Shown: positions 16,072-24,445 of the stretch, one piece after another
Numbering within the stretch: the stretch's first letter is position 1
How the letters are laid out: each line of letters starts with the position of its first letter
From: BOG-908 sp964242115
Lineage (GTDB): Bacteria > Pseudomonadota > Alphaproteobacteria > Acetobacterales > Acetobacteraceae
DNA: 64,000 nt
Direction of reading: 5' to 3'
Assembly: GCA_964242115.1 (NCBI GenBank)
Contig: CAXSZX010000020.1
Coordinates: forward strand, 33,787 to 97,786
Notes under the pieces: model-generated
The model's database searches: none
What the model was told of the DNA's origin: nothing
What the model saw: only the letters and a program-made list of their open reading frames with translations
Made by a program: the position numbers and the translations under genes

Positions 16072-17262
16072 GTGATCGCCACAACACTCATCTGGATGTC
16101 GGGGTTTGGCGTGCTGCAGGCACTGGCCGGGCTGCTCGCGGTGTGGCGCTTCTGCCGCAAACCCGCTGTGGCCCCCGGTGTCCTGCCGAGCGTCACCGTG
16201 CTCAAGCCGGTCTGCGGCGACGAGCTCTGGCTGGAAGACGCGCTGCGGTCGTTCTTCGCGCAGGACTACCCGGACTTCCAGATCGTCATCGGCGCGCAGG
16301 ATGCCGGCGACCCCGCCTTGGCGGTGGCGCGCCGGCTGCAGGCGGAGTTCCCGCATCGTGCCCTGCGCATCGTGGTGAACCCGGCCGTGCACGGCGCCAA
16401 CCGCAAGATCAGCAACCTGATGAACATGCTGCCGGCCGCCCGGCACGACGTGCTGGTGTTCGCCGACAGCGACTTGCACGTCCGTCCTGACTACCTCCGC
16501 CACGTGGTGACCACCCTGCTGCAGCCGGGCGCCGGCCTGGTCACCACCGTGTGCGGCGGCGAGGCGGCCGCCCCCGGCATCGCGGCCGGGCTGGGGGCGA
16601 TGCACATCTCGCACTCCTTCCTACCCGGCGCGCTGCTCGGCGCGGCGCTTGGGCGGCAGGACTGCCTGGGCAACACGATGGCGATCCGCCGCGAGACCCT
16701 GGCAGCGGTGGGCGGCCTGGCAGCCCTGGTGCCGCATCTGGCCGACGACAACCTGCTGGGCCGGCTGGTGCGCGGCATGGGGCTCGCCGTTCGGCTGGCG
16801 CCCTGCATGCCGGTGGTGACCGTGCAGGAGCGCTCGTTGCGCGCGCTGTGGATGCACGAGTTGCGCTGGGCCTGCACGGTGCGCTCGTCCGCCCCGTTCT
16901 CGCATGGTTTTTCGGTGCTGATGTTTCCAGTCCTCTGGGCGGTGCTGGCGCTGGTTGCCTCCGGATTCGCCTGGCTGGACGTGGCCTGGCTGCTCGGCGC
17001 CTGGGCGTTGCGCGCCGCCGTCGCCGACACGATCGACCGCCTGCTGAGCCCGCGCCGAGCGCGCCCTGCGGTGCCCGCGCGGGCCTTGCTGCTGCCGCTG
17101 CGCGACCTGCTGTCCGTGCTGCAGATCGCCGTGAGCTTCTGCCTCAACGTGGTGGTCTGGCGTGGGCACACGCTGCGGGCGGACGGCAGGGCGATGTCGC
17201 GTGCGGCACTGACCCGCGTACGGGCGGCCGAGCTGTCCGCCAAGGCCGCGGCGGCAACCTGA
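16072..17262 (+). CDS. hpnI: hopanoid biosynthesis glycosyltransferase HpnI
   Basis: A 396-residue membrane glycosyltransferase of family 2, ceramide glucosyltransferase-like. HpnI adds N-acetylglucosamine to bacteriohopanetetrol on the way to BHT glucosamine. Seen are the N-terminal membrane helix, VTVLKPVCGDELWLEDALRS, the donor-site motif FADSDLHVRPDYLRHVV, the loop HLADDNLLGRLV and the product-site QERSLRALWMHELRW, which corresponds to the (Q/R)xxRW motif. Several C-terminal helices follow. The start is GTG at 16072. The hpnL-like gene follows at once, supporting a hopanoid assignment. Confidence 0.85.
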   Translation: MIATTLIWMSGFGVLQALAGLLAVWRFCRKPAVAPGVLPSVTVLKPVCGDELWLEDALRSFFAQDYPDFQIVIGAQDAGDPALAVARRLQAEFPHRALRIVVNPAVHGANRKISNLMNMLPAARHDVLVFADSDLHVRPDYLRHVVTTLLQPGAGLVTTVCGGEAAAPGIAAGLGAMHISHSFLPGALLGAALGRQDCLGNTMAIRRETLAAVGGLAALVPHLADDNLLGRLVRGMGLAVRLAPCMPVVTVQERSLRALWMHELRWACTVRSSAPFSHGFSVLMFPVLWAVLALVASGFAWLDVAWLLGAWALRAAVADTIDRLLSPRRARPAVPARALLLPLRDLLSVLQIAVSFCLNVVVWRGHTLRADGRAMSRAALTRVRAAELSAKAAAAT

Positions 17263-17321
17263 GCGTCCGGCGGCGTTTGCGGTGATCACCCGCAACCCCT
17301 GACCCCAGCTTCCGGAGCGAG

Positions 17322-18314
17322 ACGATCAGCCGCAGCCGCATTAACGCGCTCTCCATCACGCTCGGCCTGGCCGGCGTGGCGCTGGCCACTGCCCTGGTCG
17401 GCTGGTTCGGCTTCGGCCGCGTGCTCCGCGCGGTCGCCTCCGTGGGTGGCGCGGGCTTCCTGGCGGTGTGCGCCTGGCAGACGGTGCTGTTCGCGCTGCT
17501 TGGCCTGGGCTGGTTCGTGCTGGTGCCGGCAAGCGGCGCGTGGCGGCCAGGGGTGGCCGTCTGGGGCCGCATGGTGCGCGACGCGGCGGGCGGGCTGCTG
17601 CCGTTCTCCGTGGTGGGCGGCCTGGTGCTCGGCGCCCGGGCCGTCGCCGTGCAGGGTGTCGCCTGGCCGCTGGCCACCGCCACCACGGTGGTGGACCTGA
17701 CGACGGAGTTCCTCGCCCAGATCGCCCTGATGTTGATCGGCTTGGTATTGCTCACCGCGCGTGCGCCGCATGCCAGGCTGGTGGTGCCGCTGCTGCTCGG
17801 GCTCCTCGCGGCGGCGGCCTGTGGCACGGCGCTGGTCTGGTTGCAGCGACGCGGCACCGCACCGCTGCTGACACTGAGCCGCCGGGTGCTGGGCAGCTCG
17901 ATGCCGTCGCTGGACGACCACGTGGCGGCAGTGCAGTCGGCACTCGGCAGCATCTACACGCGGCCGGGGCGGGTGGCAGCCGGCTTCGCGCTACATTTGT
18001 GCGCGTGGCTCGGCACCGGGGTCGCGAGCTGGATCGCGTTCCGGCTGCTGGGCGCCGACATCGATTTCCCGAGCGCGCTGGGAATCGAGGCGCTGCTGCA
18101 CGCGGTGCTGGCGCTGGCTGTGCTGGTGCCCGGCTACGCCGGCGTGCAGGAAGCGGCCTACGCGGGCGTGGCGCCGCTGTTTGGACAGTCTGCCGAGCTG
18201 GCGCTGGCGGTCTCTCTGCTGCGGCGGGCGCGGGACTTGGCTTTGGGGGTGCCTATCTTGCTTGTTTGGCAGGGGTTGGAGGTTCGACGAAGGAAGGAAG
18301 AAGTTCTTTTTTGA
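17322..18314 (+). CDS. hpnL: HpnL-like membrane protein (hopanoid-associated flippase-like)
   Basis: About 330 residues with seven to eight hydrophobic segments. The pattern (GFGRVLRAVASVGGAGFL, LPFSVVGGLVLGARA, VPGYAGVQEAAYAGV) matches the lysylphosphatidylglycerol synthase-like HpnL family found beside hpnI. The gene has no ATG, GTG or TTG that covers its first helix. The first usual codon is GTG at 17376, inside that helix. A Shine-Dalgarno GGAG at 17314-17317 precedes ACG at 17322 and ATC at 17325, so a non-standard or mutated start is possible. The last few codons run into the hairpin repeat, which supplies the stop. Confidence 0.7.
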   Translation, partial: TISRSRINALSITLGLAGVALATALVGWFGFGRVLRAVASVGGAGFLAVCAWQTVLFALLGLGWFVLVPASGAWRPGVAVWGRMVRDAAGGLLPFSVVGGLVLGARAVAVQGVAWPLATATTVVDLTTEFLAQIALMLIGLVLLTARAPHARLVVPLLLGLLAAAACGTALVWLQRRGTAPLLTLSRRVLGSSMPSLDDHVAAVQSALGSIYTRPGRVAAGFALHLCAWLGTGVASWIAFRLLGADIDFPSALGIEALLHAVLALAVLVPGYAGVQEAAYAGVAPLFGQSAELALAVSLLRRARDLALGVPILLVWQGLEVRRRKEEVLF

Positions 18315-18465
18315 AAAAAAGAACCAAAAACTTTAGCTTCCTGGGTTGGTCACTGACGGACGCGCCGCGACACCAGGAGCGAGACAGGCGTCTCCCCGAC
18401 GCGGGTGCCCAACAAACAACAGTCTTTTGGTTCGATTTTCAAAAACAAACGCTTGCTTTCTTACG
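18290..18465. repeat. AT-rich hairpin repeat
   Basis: GTTCTTTTTTGAAAAAAAGAAC overlaps the last codons of the hpnL-like gene. The right arm is a degenerate GGTTCGATTTTCAAAAACAAACGC next to the antiporter stop. It separates converging genes. Confidence 0.7.
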
Positions 18466-20266
18466 CCATCGCAACTGCCTCAGAAACAACGTTGCGGTCC
18501 GCACTGCCAGACGCAGCAAACACCAGCACCCGATCACCCTCTCCCGCCTCGGCGTCGGACTCCGCGGAAAAGATCGTCAGCTCCCCCTCCTCGCCCACGC
18601 TCAGCACCCGCATGTCGTCGATGCCTGTATCGCCCGTGGTCAGCCGGAAGCGGAACCCCTCTGCGTAGAGTTCGGTGAACAGCGAGTCGTCCCACGACAC
18701 CTCGCCCAGCACCTTGCCGCGCGACTCGCGTGACATGCCGCGCCGCTCGTCCAGGCGGCGGGAGCCGGGGCTGACCTGGAACACCCGCTCGCGGCCCAGT
18801 TCTGGCGCCAGCCGCGTGCAGACCAGGCCGTTATAGACCGGGTCCGTGGTGGTCGCGATCAGGTAGTCCACCGGGCGCAGGTCCAGCGCTTCCATGCCGC
18901 TGTTGGACAGCATCTCCGCCCGCAGGATCGGCACGCCGGCCTCGCGCGCCGCGGTCAGCTTGGCGGGCGCGGTGTCGATCAGCAGCACCGGCAGGCCGGC
19001 CTCGTGCAGGCACGCGCAGAGGTCCGTCGTCCAGTCGGCCGCACCGAGCACCGCCAAGCCGGGCTGGTCGCTGAGCGTCAGCTTCAGCCGCCTGGCCAGC
19101 GGCCGCAGCGAGAAACCGTGCAGCACCATCGTCGCCGCGATGACCGAGAACACGCAGGGCACGATCAACTCGGACCCCCGGTAGCCGGCCCCCTGCAGCT
19201 TCAGGCCGGCAACCCCGGCCACCGCCGCGGCCACGATGCCGCGCGGCGCCACCCAGGCGGCCAGCGCGCGCTCGGAAAAGGTGAGCGCGCTGCGCCAGGT
19301 CGCGATCCAGATTGCCGCCGGCCGCACCAGGAACAGCACCGCCAGCGTGAGCGCGCCCACCGGCCAGGACAGCGAGACCAGGGTCGCACGGCTGAGGTCG
19401 GCGGTGAGCAGGATGAACAGCCCGGACACGATCAGCACAACGAGCGATTCCTTGAACCGCCGCAGCTCCGCCAGCCCGGGCACGCGCAGGTTTGTCAGCG
19501 CGATGCCGAGCACGGTGGAGGCCGCCAGGCCCGCACCCTCCAGCACCAGGTTGGCAACCGCGTAGACAGCGGCCGCGGCCACCAGCAGCATCGGCGTCTT
19601 CAGCCGCTCCGGCACGTGGTCGTGCAAGAAGGCGAAGCGGATGCCGAAGGCAGTGCCGATGCCGAGCGCCGCGGACAGCGCCAGCGCCAGCGTAATCCGC
19701 AGCGCGAGGTCGCCGGCGAACACCGCCACGTGGCCGCGCCCGGCCAGCAACGCCTGCAGCACCAGGGTCGCCAGCACGGCGCCCACCGGGTCGTTCACGA
19801 TCGCCTCCCATTTCAGGAAGCTCGCGGTGCGGCGCTGCAGGCGGGTGTGGCGCAACAGCGGCAGCACCACCGTGGGCCCGGTCACCACAGTGATGGCGCC
19901 GAACAGCGTCGAGGCACCCCAGCCTAAGCCGCCGATCCAGTGCGCCGCGGCCGAGCCGAGCAGCCAGTTGATCGGCAAGGCCACCGCGGTCAGCCGCAGC
20001 ACGCCCTCGCCGGCAGCGCGCAGTTCGGAGAACTCCAGGCCGAGCCCGCCCTCGAACACCACGATGGCCACCGCGAGGCCTACGGCCGGCTGCAGAAAGC
20101 GGCCTAGGCTGGCGGTGGGATGAAGCAGGCCGAAGCCGGGGCCGACAGCCAGGCCGACGGCGAACAGCAGCACGATCGCCGGCAGGCGGAACCGCCAGGC
20201 CAGCCACTGCGCCGTCAGGCCGCCGACGCCCACGCATAGGACTCCGAGCGCTACGCTTTCGTCCAC
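18461..20266 (-). CDS. cation:proton antiporter (CPA family) with cytoplasmic NAD-binding-like domain
   Basis: A 601-residue protein. The first 400 residues form a Na+/H+ exchanger domain of about twelve helices, with TVVTGPTVVLPLLRH and FLKWEAIVNDPVGAVLATL carrying the NDP-type ion-binding aspartate expected for CPA1/NhaP proteins. The C-terminal part contains a Rossmann-like segment (GLAVLGAADWTTDLCACLHE) resembling TrkA-N/RCK, then a TrkA-C-like tail. It likely exchanges K+ or Na+ for H+ at the inner membrane, with gating by the C-terminal domain. It is divergent from icd. Confidence 0.85.
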   Translation of the reverse strand: MDESVALGVLCVGVGGLTAQWLAWRFRLPAIVLLFAVGLAVGPGFGLLHPTASLGRFLQPAVGLAVAIVVFEGGLGLEFSELRAAGEGVLRLTAVALPINWLLGSAAAHWIGGLGWGASTLFGAITVVTGPTVVLPLLRHTRLQRRTASFLKWEAIVNDPVGAVLATLVLQALLAGRGHVAVFAGDLALRITLALALSAALGIGTAFGIRFAFLHDHVPERLKTPMLLVAAAAVYAVANLVLEGAGLAASTVLGIALTNLRVPGLAELRRFKESLVVLIVSGLFILLTADLSRATLVSLSWPVGALTLAVLFLVRPAAIWIATWRSALTFSERALAAWVAPRGIVAAAVAGVAGLKLQGAGYRGSELIVPCVFSVIAATMVLHGFSLRPLARRLKLTLSDQPGLAVLGAADWTTDLCACLHEAGLPVLLIDTAPAKLTAAREAGVPILRAEMLSNSGMEALDLRPVDYLIATTTDPVYNGLVCTRLAPELGRERVFQVSPGSRRLDERRGMSRESRGKVLGEVSWDDSLFTELYAEGFRFRLTTGDTGIDDMRVLSVGEEGELTIFSAESDAEAGEGDRVLVFAASGSADRNVVSEAVAMA

Positions 20267-20279
20267 GGGGGAGTCTCCG

Positions 20280-20468
20280 AAGGAAGGAAGAAAGGCCTTC
20301 TTTTTTGAAAAAAAGAAGCAAAAAACTTTTGCTTCCTGCTTGCACTACGTCGCGCCTCGTTCTGCCAGCGCGCGCGGCGGCAGAACCGGGCGGGCTCTAT
20401 ATGCGGCAAGGGAGAAAAAGTTTTTTGCTTCTTTTTTTCAAAAAAGAAGGCCTTTCTTTTCTTTGAGC
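20280..20468. repeat. AT-rich hairpin repeat between divergent genes
   Basis: GGCCTTCTTTTTTGAAAAAAAGAAGC and, 80 bp on, GCTTCTTTTTTTCAAAAAAGAAGGCC form the two arms. This copy lies upstream of both the antiporter gene and icd, so it cannot be serving only as a 3' terminator. Confidence 0.75.
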
Positions 20469-20583
20469 GCCTCAGCACGCCTCTGGCATAGCCGCGTTGC
20501 CGTCATGCGCCCAGGGCACGCCCAAAACCTTGCTCCTGCGTGGCGGGACAGGCACACCAAGCCCGATGCAGCAGGGACGATCG

Positions 20584-21798
20584 ATGGCGAAGATCAAGGT
20601 GAAGACGCCGGTAGTCGAACTCGACGGCGACGAGATGACCCGCATCATCTGGGGCTTCATCAAGGACAAGCTGATCCTGCCGTACCTCGACATCGAGCTG
20701 AAATATTACGACCTTGGCATCGAGTATCGCGACCAGACCGACGACCAGGTGACGGTCGACTCGGCGCTGGCCATCAAGCGCTACGGCGTCGGCGTCAAAT
20801 GCGCCACCATCACCCCCGACGAATCCCGGGTGCGCGAGTTCAACCTCAAGCGCATGTGGCGCAGCCCGAACGGCACCATCCGCAACATCCTCGACGGCAC
20901 GATCTTCCGCGAGCCGATCGTCTGCGCCAACGTGCCCCGCCTGGTGCCGCACTGGACCAAGCCAATCGTCATCGGCCGCCACGCCTACGGCGACATCTAC
21001 CGCGCCGCCGAGACCAGAATTCCCGGCCCCGGCCGCGTCACCCTGGTCTACGAGCCGGCCGACGGCAGCGAGCACCAGATCTACGAGGTGCACGACTTCA
21101 AGGGACCCGGCGTCGCACTCGGCATCCACAACACCCGCGCGTCGATCGAAGGCTTTGCCCGCGCCAGCTTCAACTACGGCCTGCTGCGCGACTACCCGGT
21201 CTACCTGTCCACCAAGAACACCATCCTCAAAGCCTATGACGGCATGTTCAAAGACGTCTTCGAGGAGGTGTTCGAGGCGGAGTTCCGCGAACGCTACGAC
21301 GCCCACCACCTCACCTACGAGCACCGGCTGATCGACGACATGGTGGCCAGCGCGCTGAAATGGTCCGGCGGCTACCTGTGGGCCTGCAAGAACTACGACG
21401 GCGACGTGCAGAGCGACATCGTAGCCCAGGGCTTCGGCAGCCTCGGCCTGATGACCAGCGTGCTGATGAGCCCGGACGGCCAGACCATCGAGAGCGAGGC
21501 AGCCCACGGCACCGTCACGCGGCACTTCCGCGAACACCAGCGCGGCCGCGAGACCAGCACCAACCCGATCGCCTCGATCTTCGCCTGGACCCGCGGGCTG
21601 ATCTACCGCGGGCGCTTCGATGCCACGCCGGACGTGACCGCGTTCGCCGAGACGCTGGAGCGGGTGTGCATCGAGACGGTGGAGAGCGGGGCGATGACGA
21701 AGGATTTGGCGATACTCATCGGGCCGGAGCAGGCCTGGATGAACACGCAGGACTTTCTCGCGCGCATCGATACGAACCTGCAGGCGGCGATGAAGTAA
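20584..21798 (+). CDS. icd: NADP-dependent isocitrate dehydrogenase
   Basis: Converts isocitrate to 2-oxoglutarate in the TCA cycle. The 404-residue protein begins MAKIKVKTPVVELDGDEMTR and contains CATITPDESRV, KRMWRSPNGTIRNILDGT, YDGDVQSDIVAQGFGSLGL and the metal/cofactor region AAHGTVTRHFREHQRG. This is the eukaryote-like homodimeric NADP type found in alphaproteobacteria. The ATG at 20584 fits the family start; longer in-frame extensions are not conserved. A hairpin repeat begins at the stop codon. Confidence 0.95.
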   Translation: MAKIKVKTPVVELDGDEMTRIIWGFIKDKLILPYLDIELKYYDLGIEYRDQTDDQVTVDSALAIKRYGVGVKCATITPDESRVREFNLKRMWRSPNGTIRNILDGTIFREPIVCANVPRLVPHWTKPIVIGRHAYGDIYRAAETRIPGPGRVTLVYEPADGSEHQIYEVHDFKGPGVALGIHNTRASIEGFARASFNYGLLRDYPVYLSTKNTILKAYDGMFKDVFEEVFEAEFRERYDAHHLTYEHRLIDDMVASALKWSGGYLWACKNYDGDVQSDIVAQGFGSLGLMTSVLMSPDGQTIESEAAHGTVTRHFREHQRGRETSTNPIASIFAWTRGLIYRGRFDATPDVTAFAETLERVCIETVESGAMTKDLAILIGPEQAWMNTQDFLARIDTNLQAAMK

Positions 21799-21935
21799 GC
21801 AAGCAGTTCTTTTTTGAGAAAAAGAACCAGAAAACTTCTGACTTTGCTGTCGCGCGCTCGCCGGAATAAGCCGCGACAGCCGAGATAAAAGCTTTTTGCT
21901 TCTTTTTCTCGAAAAAGAAGTGCTCGCTTTCTTAC
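21796..21935. repeat. AT-rich hairpin repeat
   Basis: It begins at the icd stop: GTTCTTTTTTGAGAAAAAGAAC, then TGCTGTCGCGCGC, then GCGACAGCCGAGAT and GCTTCTTTTTCTCGAAAAAGAAGTGC. Nothing further is seen from here to the next gene at 22131. Confidence 0.75.
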
Positions 21936-22139
21936 CTTGTCTGCAACGTCCAAATCCCCCCGCCGTCGCAAACGTCTAACGGCCAAGAAACGAAGCCGCG
22001 ATCGTTAGTGACCCGCCAGCAACGGGCCGCGACAACCGGAGCTGCCCTTCCTCGAAAAAGACCTTTCGTCTACCCCAACGCCCGACTACTCGTTACGGTT
22101 TACGTGACAACTCCCATCTGAGCTTGTAACGTGCCGGAC

Positions 22140-22427
22140 ATGAGCATCATCGACACTTTCGCCCACGGCCTCGTCAGCGTGCTCGGCGCCTTCGCCCGTA
22201 TTGTGCTCGACGTGCTGGACGGCGCCGAGGACGGCCTGCGTGCCCTGCTGAAGGATGTCGGCCTCTCGTCCGACCTGCAGACGGCCATCTTCATCTTCGT
22301 GGTCGTCATGTTCCTGCTCGGCGTGGTGCGCCTGCTGCGGGGCCGCATCCGCAGCTCCGCCGCGCTGTTCCTGATCCTGGTGCTCGCCCACACGCTGGAG
22401 CGGATCGCCCACGGCCCGTTCAGCTGA
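22140..22427 (+). CDS. small membrane protein of unknown function
   Basis: A 95-residue protein with two hydrophobic helices (TAIFIFVVVMFLLGVVRLLRG and SSAALFLILVLAHTLERI) after an amphipathic N-terminal region. I recognise no family. A GTG at 22131 is an in-frame alternative start. Its stop overlaps the converging nitronate monooxygenase gene by eight bases. Confidence 0.6.
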   Translation: MSIIDTFAHGLVSVLGAFARIVLDVLDGAEDGLRALLKDVGLSSDLQTAIFIFVVVMFLLGVVRLLRGRIRSSAALFLILVLAHTLERIAHGPFS

Positions 22428-23379
22428 GCCGCAGCAGCCGCGCCCGCGCGTCCTGGTACTCCGCCTGCCACTGCCGCACCCGCTCGGCGGCCGGCACCAC
22501 GCTGCTCACCCGGCCCACGCCCTGGCCGGCGCCCCAGATGTCGCGCCATGCCTTGGCCGAGCCGCTGGAGAAGTTCATCGCCGAGGGGTCGGATTCCGGC
22601 AGCGCGTCCGGGTTCAGGCCAGCGGCCACGATCGAGCTTTTCAGGTAGTTGCCGTGCACGCCGGTGAACAAATTGGTGTAGACGATGTCGGCCGCCGAGC
22701 CCGCCACCACCGCCTGCTTGTAGCTGTCCGCCGCGTTGGCCTCGTCGGTCGCGATGAACGCCGAGCCGATATACGCCACGTCCGCGCCCGCCGCCTGAGC
22801 GGCCAGGATGGCGCCGCCGCTGGAGATCGCACCCGACAGCGCCAGCGGCCCGTCGAACCAAGCGCGTATTTCCGAAAGCAGCGCGAACGGCGAGATGGTG
22901 CCGGCATGCCCGCCGGCGCCGGCGGCCACCGCGATCAGCCCGTCAGCCCCCTTCTCGATCGCCTTACGCGCGAAGGCCACGGTGATGACGTCGTGCAGCA
23001 CGATGCCGCCGTAGGAATGCACCGCGTCGAACACGTCGGTGCGTGCTCCCAGCGAGGTGATGACGATCGGCACCTTGTACTTCACGCACATCTCCAGGTC
23101 GTGCTCCAGCCGGTCGTTGGACCGGTGCACGATCTGGTTCACCGCGAAGGGGGCTGACGGCGCGTCCGGATGCGCCGCGTCGTAGTCGGCCAGCGTCTCG
23201 GTGATCCGCGCCAGCCACTCGTCCAGCGCCTCCTTCGGCCTTGCGTTCAGCGCCGGGAACGACCCCACCACGCCGGCCTGGCATTGCGCGATCACCAGGT
23301 CAGGGTTGGAAATGATGAACAGCGGTGCGGCGATCACCGGCAGGCGCAGCTTGTGCGCCAGGAACGGGGGCAGGCTCAT
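22420..23379 (-). CDS. nitronate monooxygenase / 2-nitropropane dioxygenase family
   Basis: A 319-residue FMN-dependent TIM-barrel enzyme. The motifs APLFIISNPDLVIAQCQAGV, GAGGHAGTISPFALLSEIR and GADVAYIGSAFIATDEA are those of NMO proteins, which oxidise alkyl nitronates; some relatives act as enoyl reductases. Its start codon overlaps the stop of the upstream enoyl-CoA hydratase gene by four bases (ATGA), so the two are coupled. That pairing suggests a role near fatty-acid or CoA-ester metabolism. Confidence 0.85.
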   Translation of the reverse strand: MSLPPFLAHKLRLPVIAAPLFIISNPDLVIAQCQAGVVGSFPALNARPKEALDEWLARITETLADYDAAHPDAPSAPFAVNQIVHRSNDRLEHDLEMCVKYKVPIVITSLGARTDVFDAVHSYGGIVLHDVITVAFARKAIEKGADGLIAVAAGAGGHAGTISPFALLSEIRAWFDGPLALSGAISSGGAILAAQAAGADVAYIGSAFIATDEANAADSYKQAVVAGSAADIVYTNLFTGVHGNYLKSSIVAAGLNPDALPESDPSAMNFSSGSAKAWRDIWGAGQGVGRVSSVVPAAERVRQWQAEYQDARARLLRLS

Positions 23380-24128
23380 GCTGCGGCCTTGGCGCGCTTG
23401 TCGAAGAACGCGGCGACCGTCCGCCGCAGCTCGTCGGTCTGCAGTTGCGCGCCGAACGCCGCGTTCTCCTCGGCGATGCGGCCCGGCAGGTCGCGCGTGG
23501 CCGACTTCATCAACGCCTTGGTCGCCAGCAGCGCGCCGGCGGGCTTGGCGGCGAGCCTGGCCACTAGCGCGTCGGCTTCTGCCAGCGCGGTGCCGGCCGG
23601 CACCACCCGGTTGACCAGCCCCAACTGCTCCGCCCTTGCCGCGTCCACCGGCTCGCCCAGCAGCAGCAACTCGGCCGCCCGGCGCTGGCCCACCAGGTTG
23701 GGCAGCAGCAGCGAACTGCCGGCCTCCGGCACCAGGGCCAGGTCGACAAACGGCATCTGCAGGCGGCAATCCGGCTCGGCGAGGACGAAGTCGCAATGCA
23801 GCAGCATCGTGGTGCCGATGCCGATCGCCTGGCCGTGCACGGCCGCCACCAGCACCTTCTCCGCCGCGGCCAGGGCGCGGATGAAGCGCTGCACCGGGGC
23901 GTCATCGCCGCTCGGGCGGTTGGCGACGAAGTCGGCCAGGTCGTTGCCGGCGCAGAAGGCCTGACCCTCACCGGAGAACACGACCGCGCGCACGGCCGGG
24001 TCCGCCTCGGCCTGCGCCATCGCGTCGGCCATGGCGGCGTACATCGCGGCGGTCAGCGCGTTGCGCTTGGCAGGGCGCGTCAGGCGGATGTGCAAGGCGG
24101 CGGCCTCGCTGCGCACGCTTATGTCCAA
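23376..24128 (-). CDS. enoyl-CoA hydratase/isomerase family protein
   Basis: A crotonase-fold protein of 250 residues from a TTG at 24128. That start is chosen because AAGGAG lies nine bases upstream and the crotonase domain begins immediately. Motifs include RPAKRNALTAAMYAAMADAM, FSGEGQAFCAGNDLADF, the oxyanion region VHGQAIGIGTTMLLHCDFVL and EAGSSLLLPNLVGQRRAAEL with the catalytic-type Glu. Further upstream codons would enter the repeat region. It forms a coupled pair with the NMO gene. Confidence 0.85.
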   Translation of the reverse strand: MDISVRSEAAALHIRLTRPAKRNALTAAMYAAMADAMAQAEADPAVRAVVFSGEGQAFCAGNDLADFVANRPSGDDAPVQRFIRALAAAEKVLVAAVHGQAIGIGTTMLLHCDFVLAEPDCRLQMPFVDLALVPEAGSSLLLPNLVGQRRAAELLLLGEPVDAARAEQLGLVNRVVPAGTALAEADALVARLAAKPAGALLATKALMKSATRDLPGRIAEENAAFGAQLQTDELRRTVAAFFDKRAKAAA

Positions 24129-24164
24129 CGGACTAATCTCCTTTAGAGCGGCTGAACTTACAGC

Positions 24165-24400
24165 GGTCGGGGGAAGCAAGGAAGCAAGCAGTTCTTTTTC
24201 AGTGTCCGTGTGCGAAGTCGCCCTGGCGGACATCTGCCGCGTTTTCCTCCGCTCCGGCCTTCACGGACTGGCAAGCCGCTCCGCTCCGGTGCTCGAAAAC
24301 CTCGCGAGCTGGCTCCCCAGGCCGACTTTTCGAACGGACATTGGAAAACAAAGCAGAAATTTCTGTTCCCTGGGGTTCGTGCACCGGAGGCATCTACGAC
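24165..24400. repeat. AT-rich hairpin repeat interrupted by the MITE-like repeat
   Basis: AAGCAAGCAGTTCTTTTTC at the left is the start of a hairpin repeat. The matching continuation, AAAACAAAGCAGAAATTTCT then GTTCCCTGGG, resumes after 24341, and the 140-bp MITE-like repeat sits between them. Confidence 0.6.
24202..24341. repeat. MITE-like repeat, copy B
   Basis: The inverse-orientation partner of 10534-10674, bounded by GTGTCCG and CGGACA. The aligned blocks are the same, with about three quarters of positions matching by eye. It is nested in a hairpin repeat. Confidence 0.65.
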
Positions 24401-24445
24401 CGGCTTGCACTGGTTGGGGAGGGTGTGCGGGCATATATCGGCGCG

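Noticed and set aside
20251..20478. Short lysine/phenylalanine-rich peptides (FFFEKKK type) seen in many gaps
   Set aside because: They are translations of the A/T-rich hairpin repeats and occur in every copy without starts or conservation as proteins.
24201..24445. FMN riboswitch upstream of the RibB-like gene
   Set aside because: The interval is made of the MITE-like repeat and hairpin-repeat remains. I could not find the conserved RFN segments.
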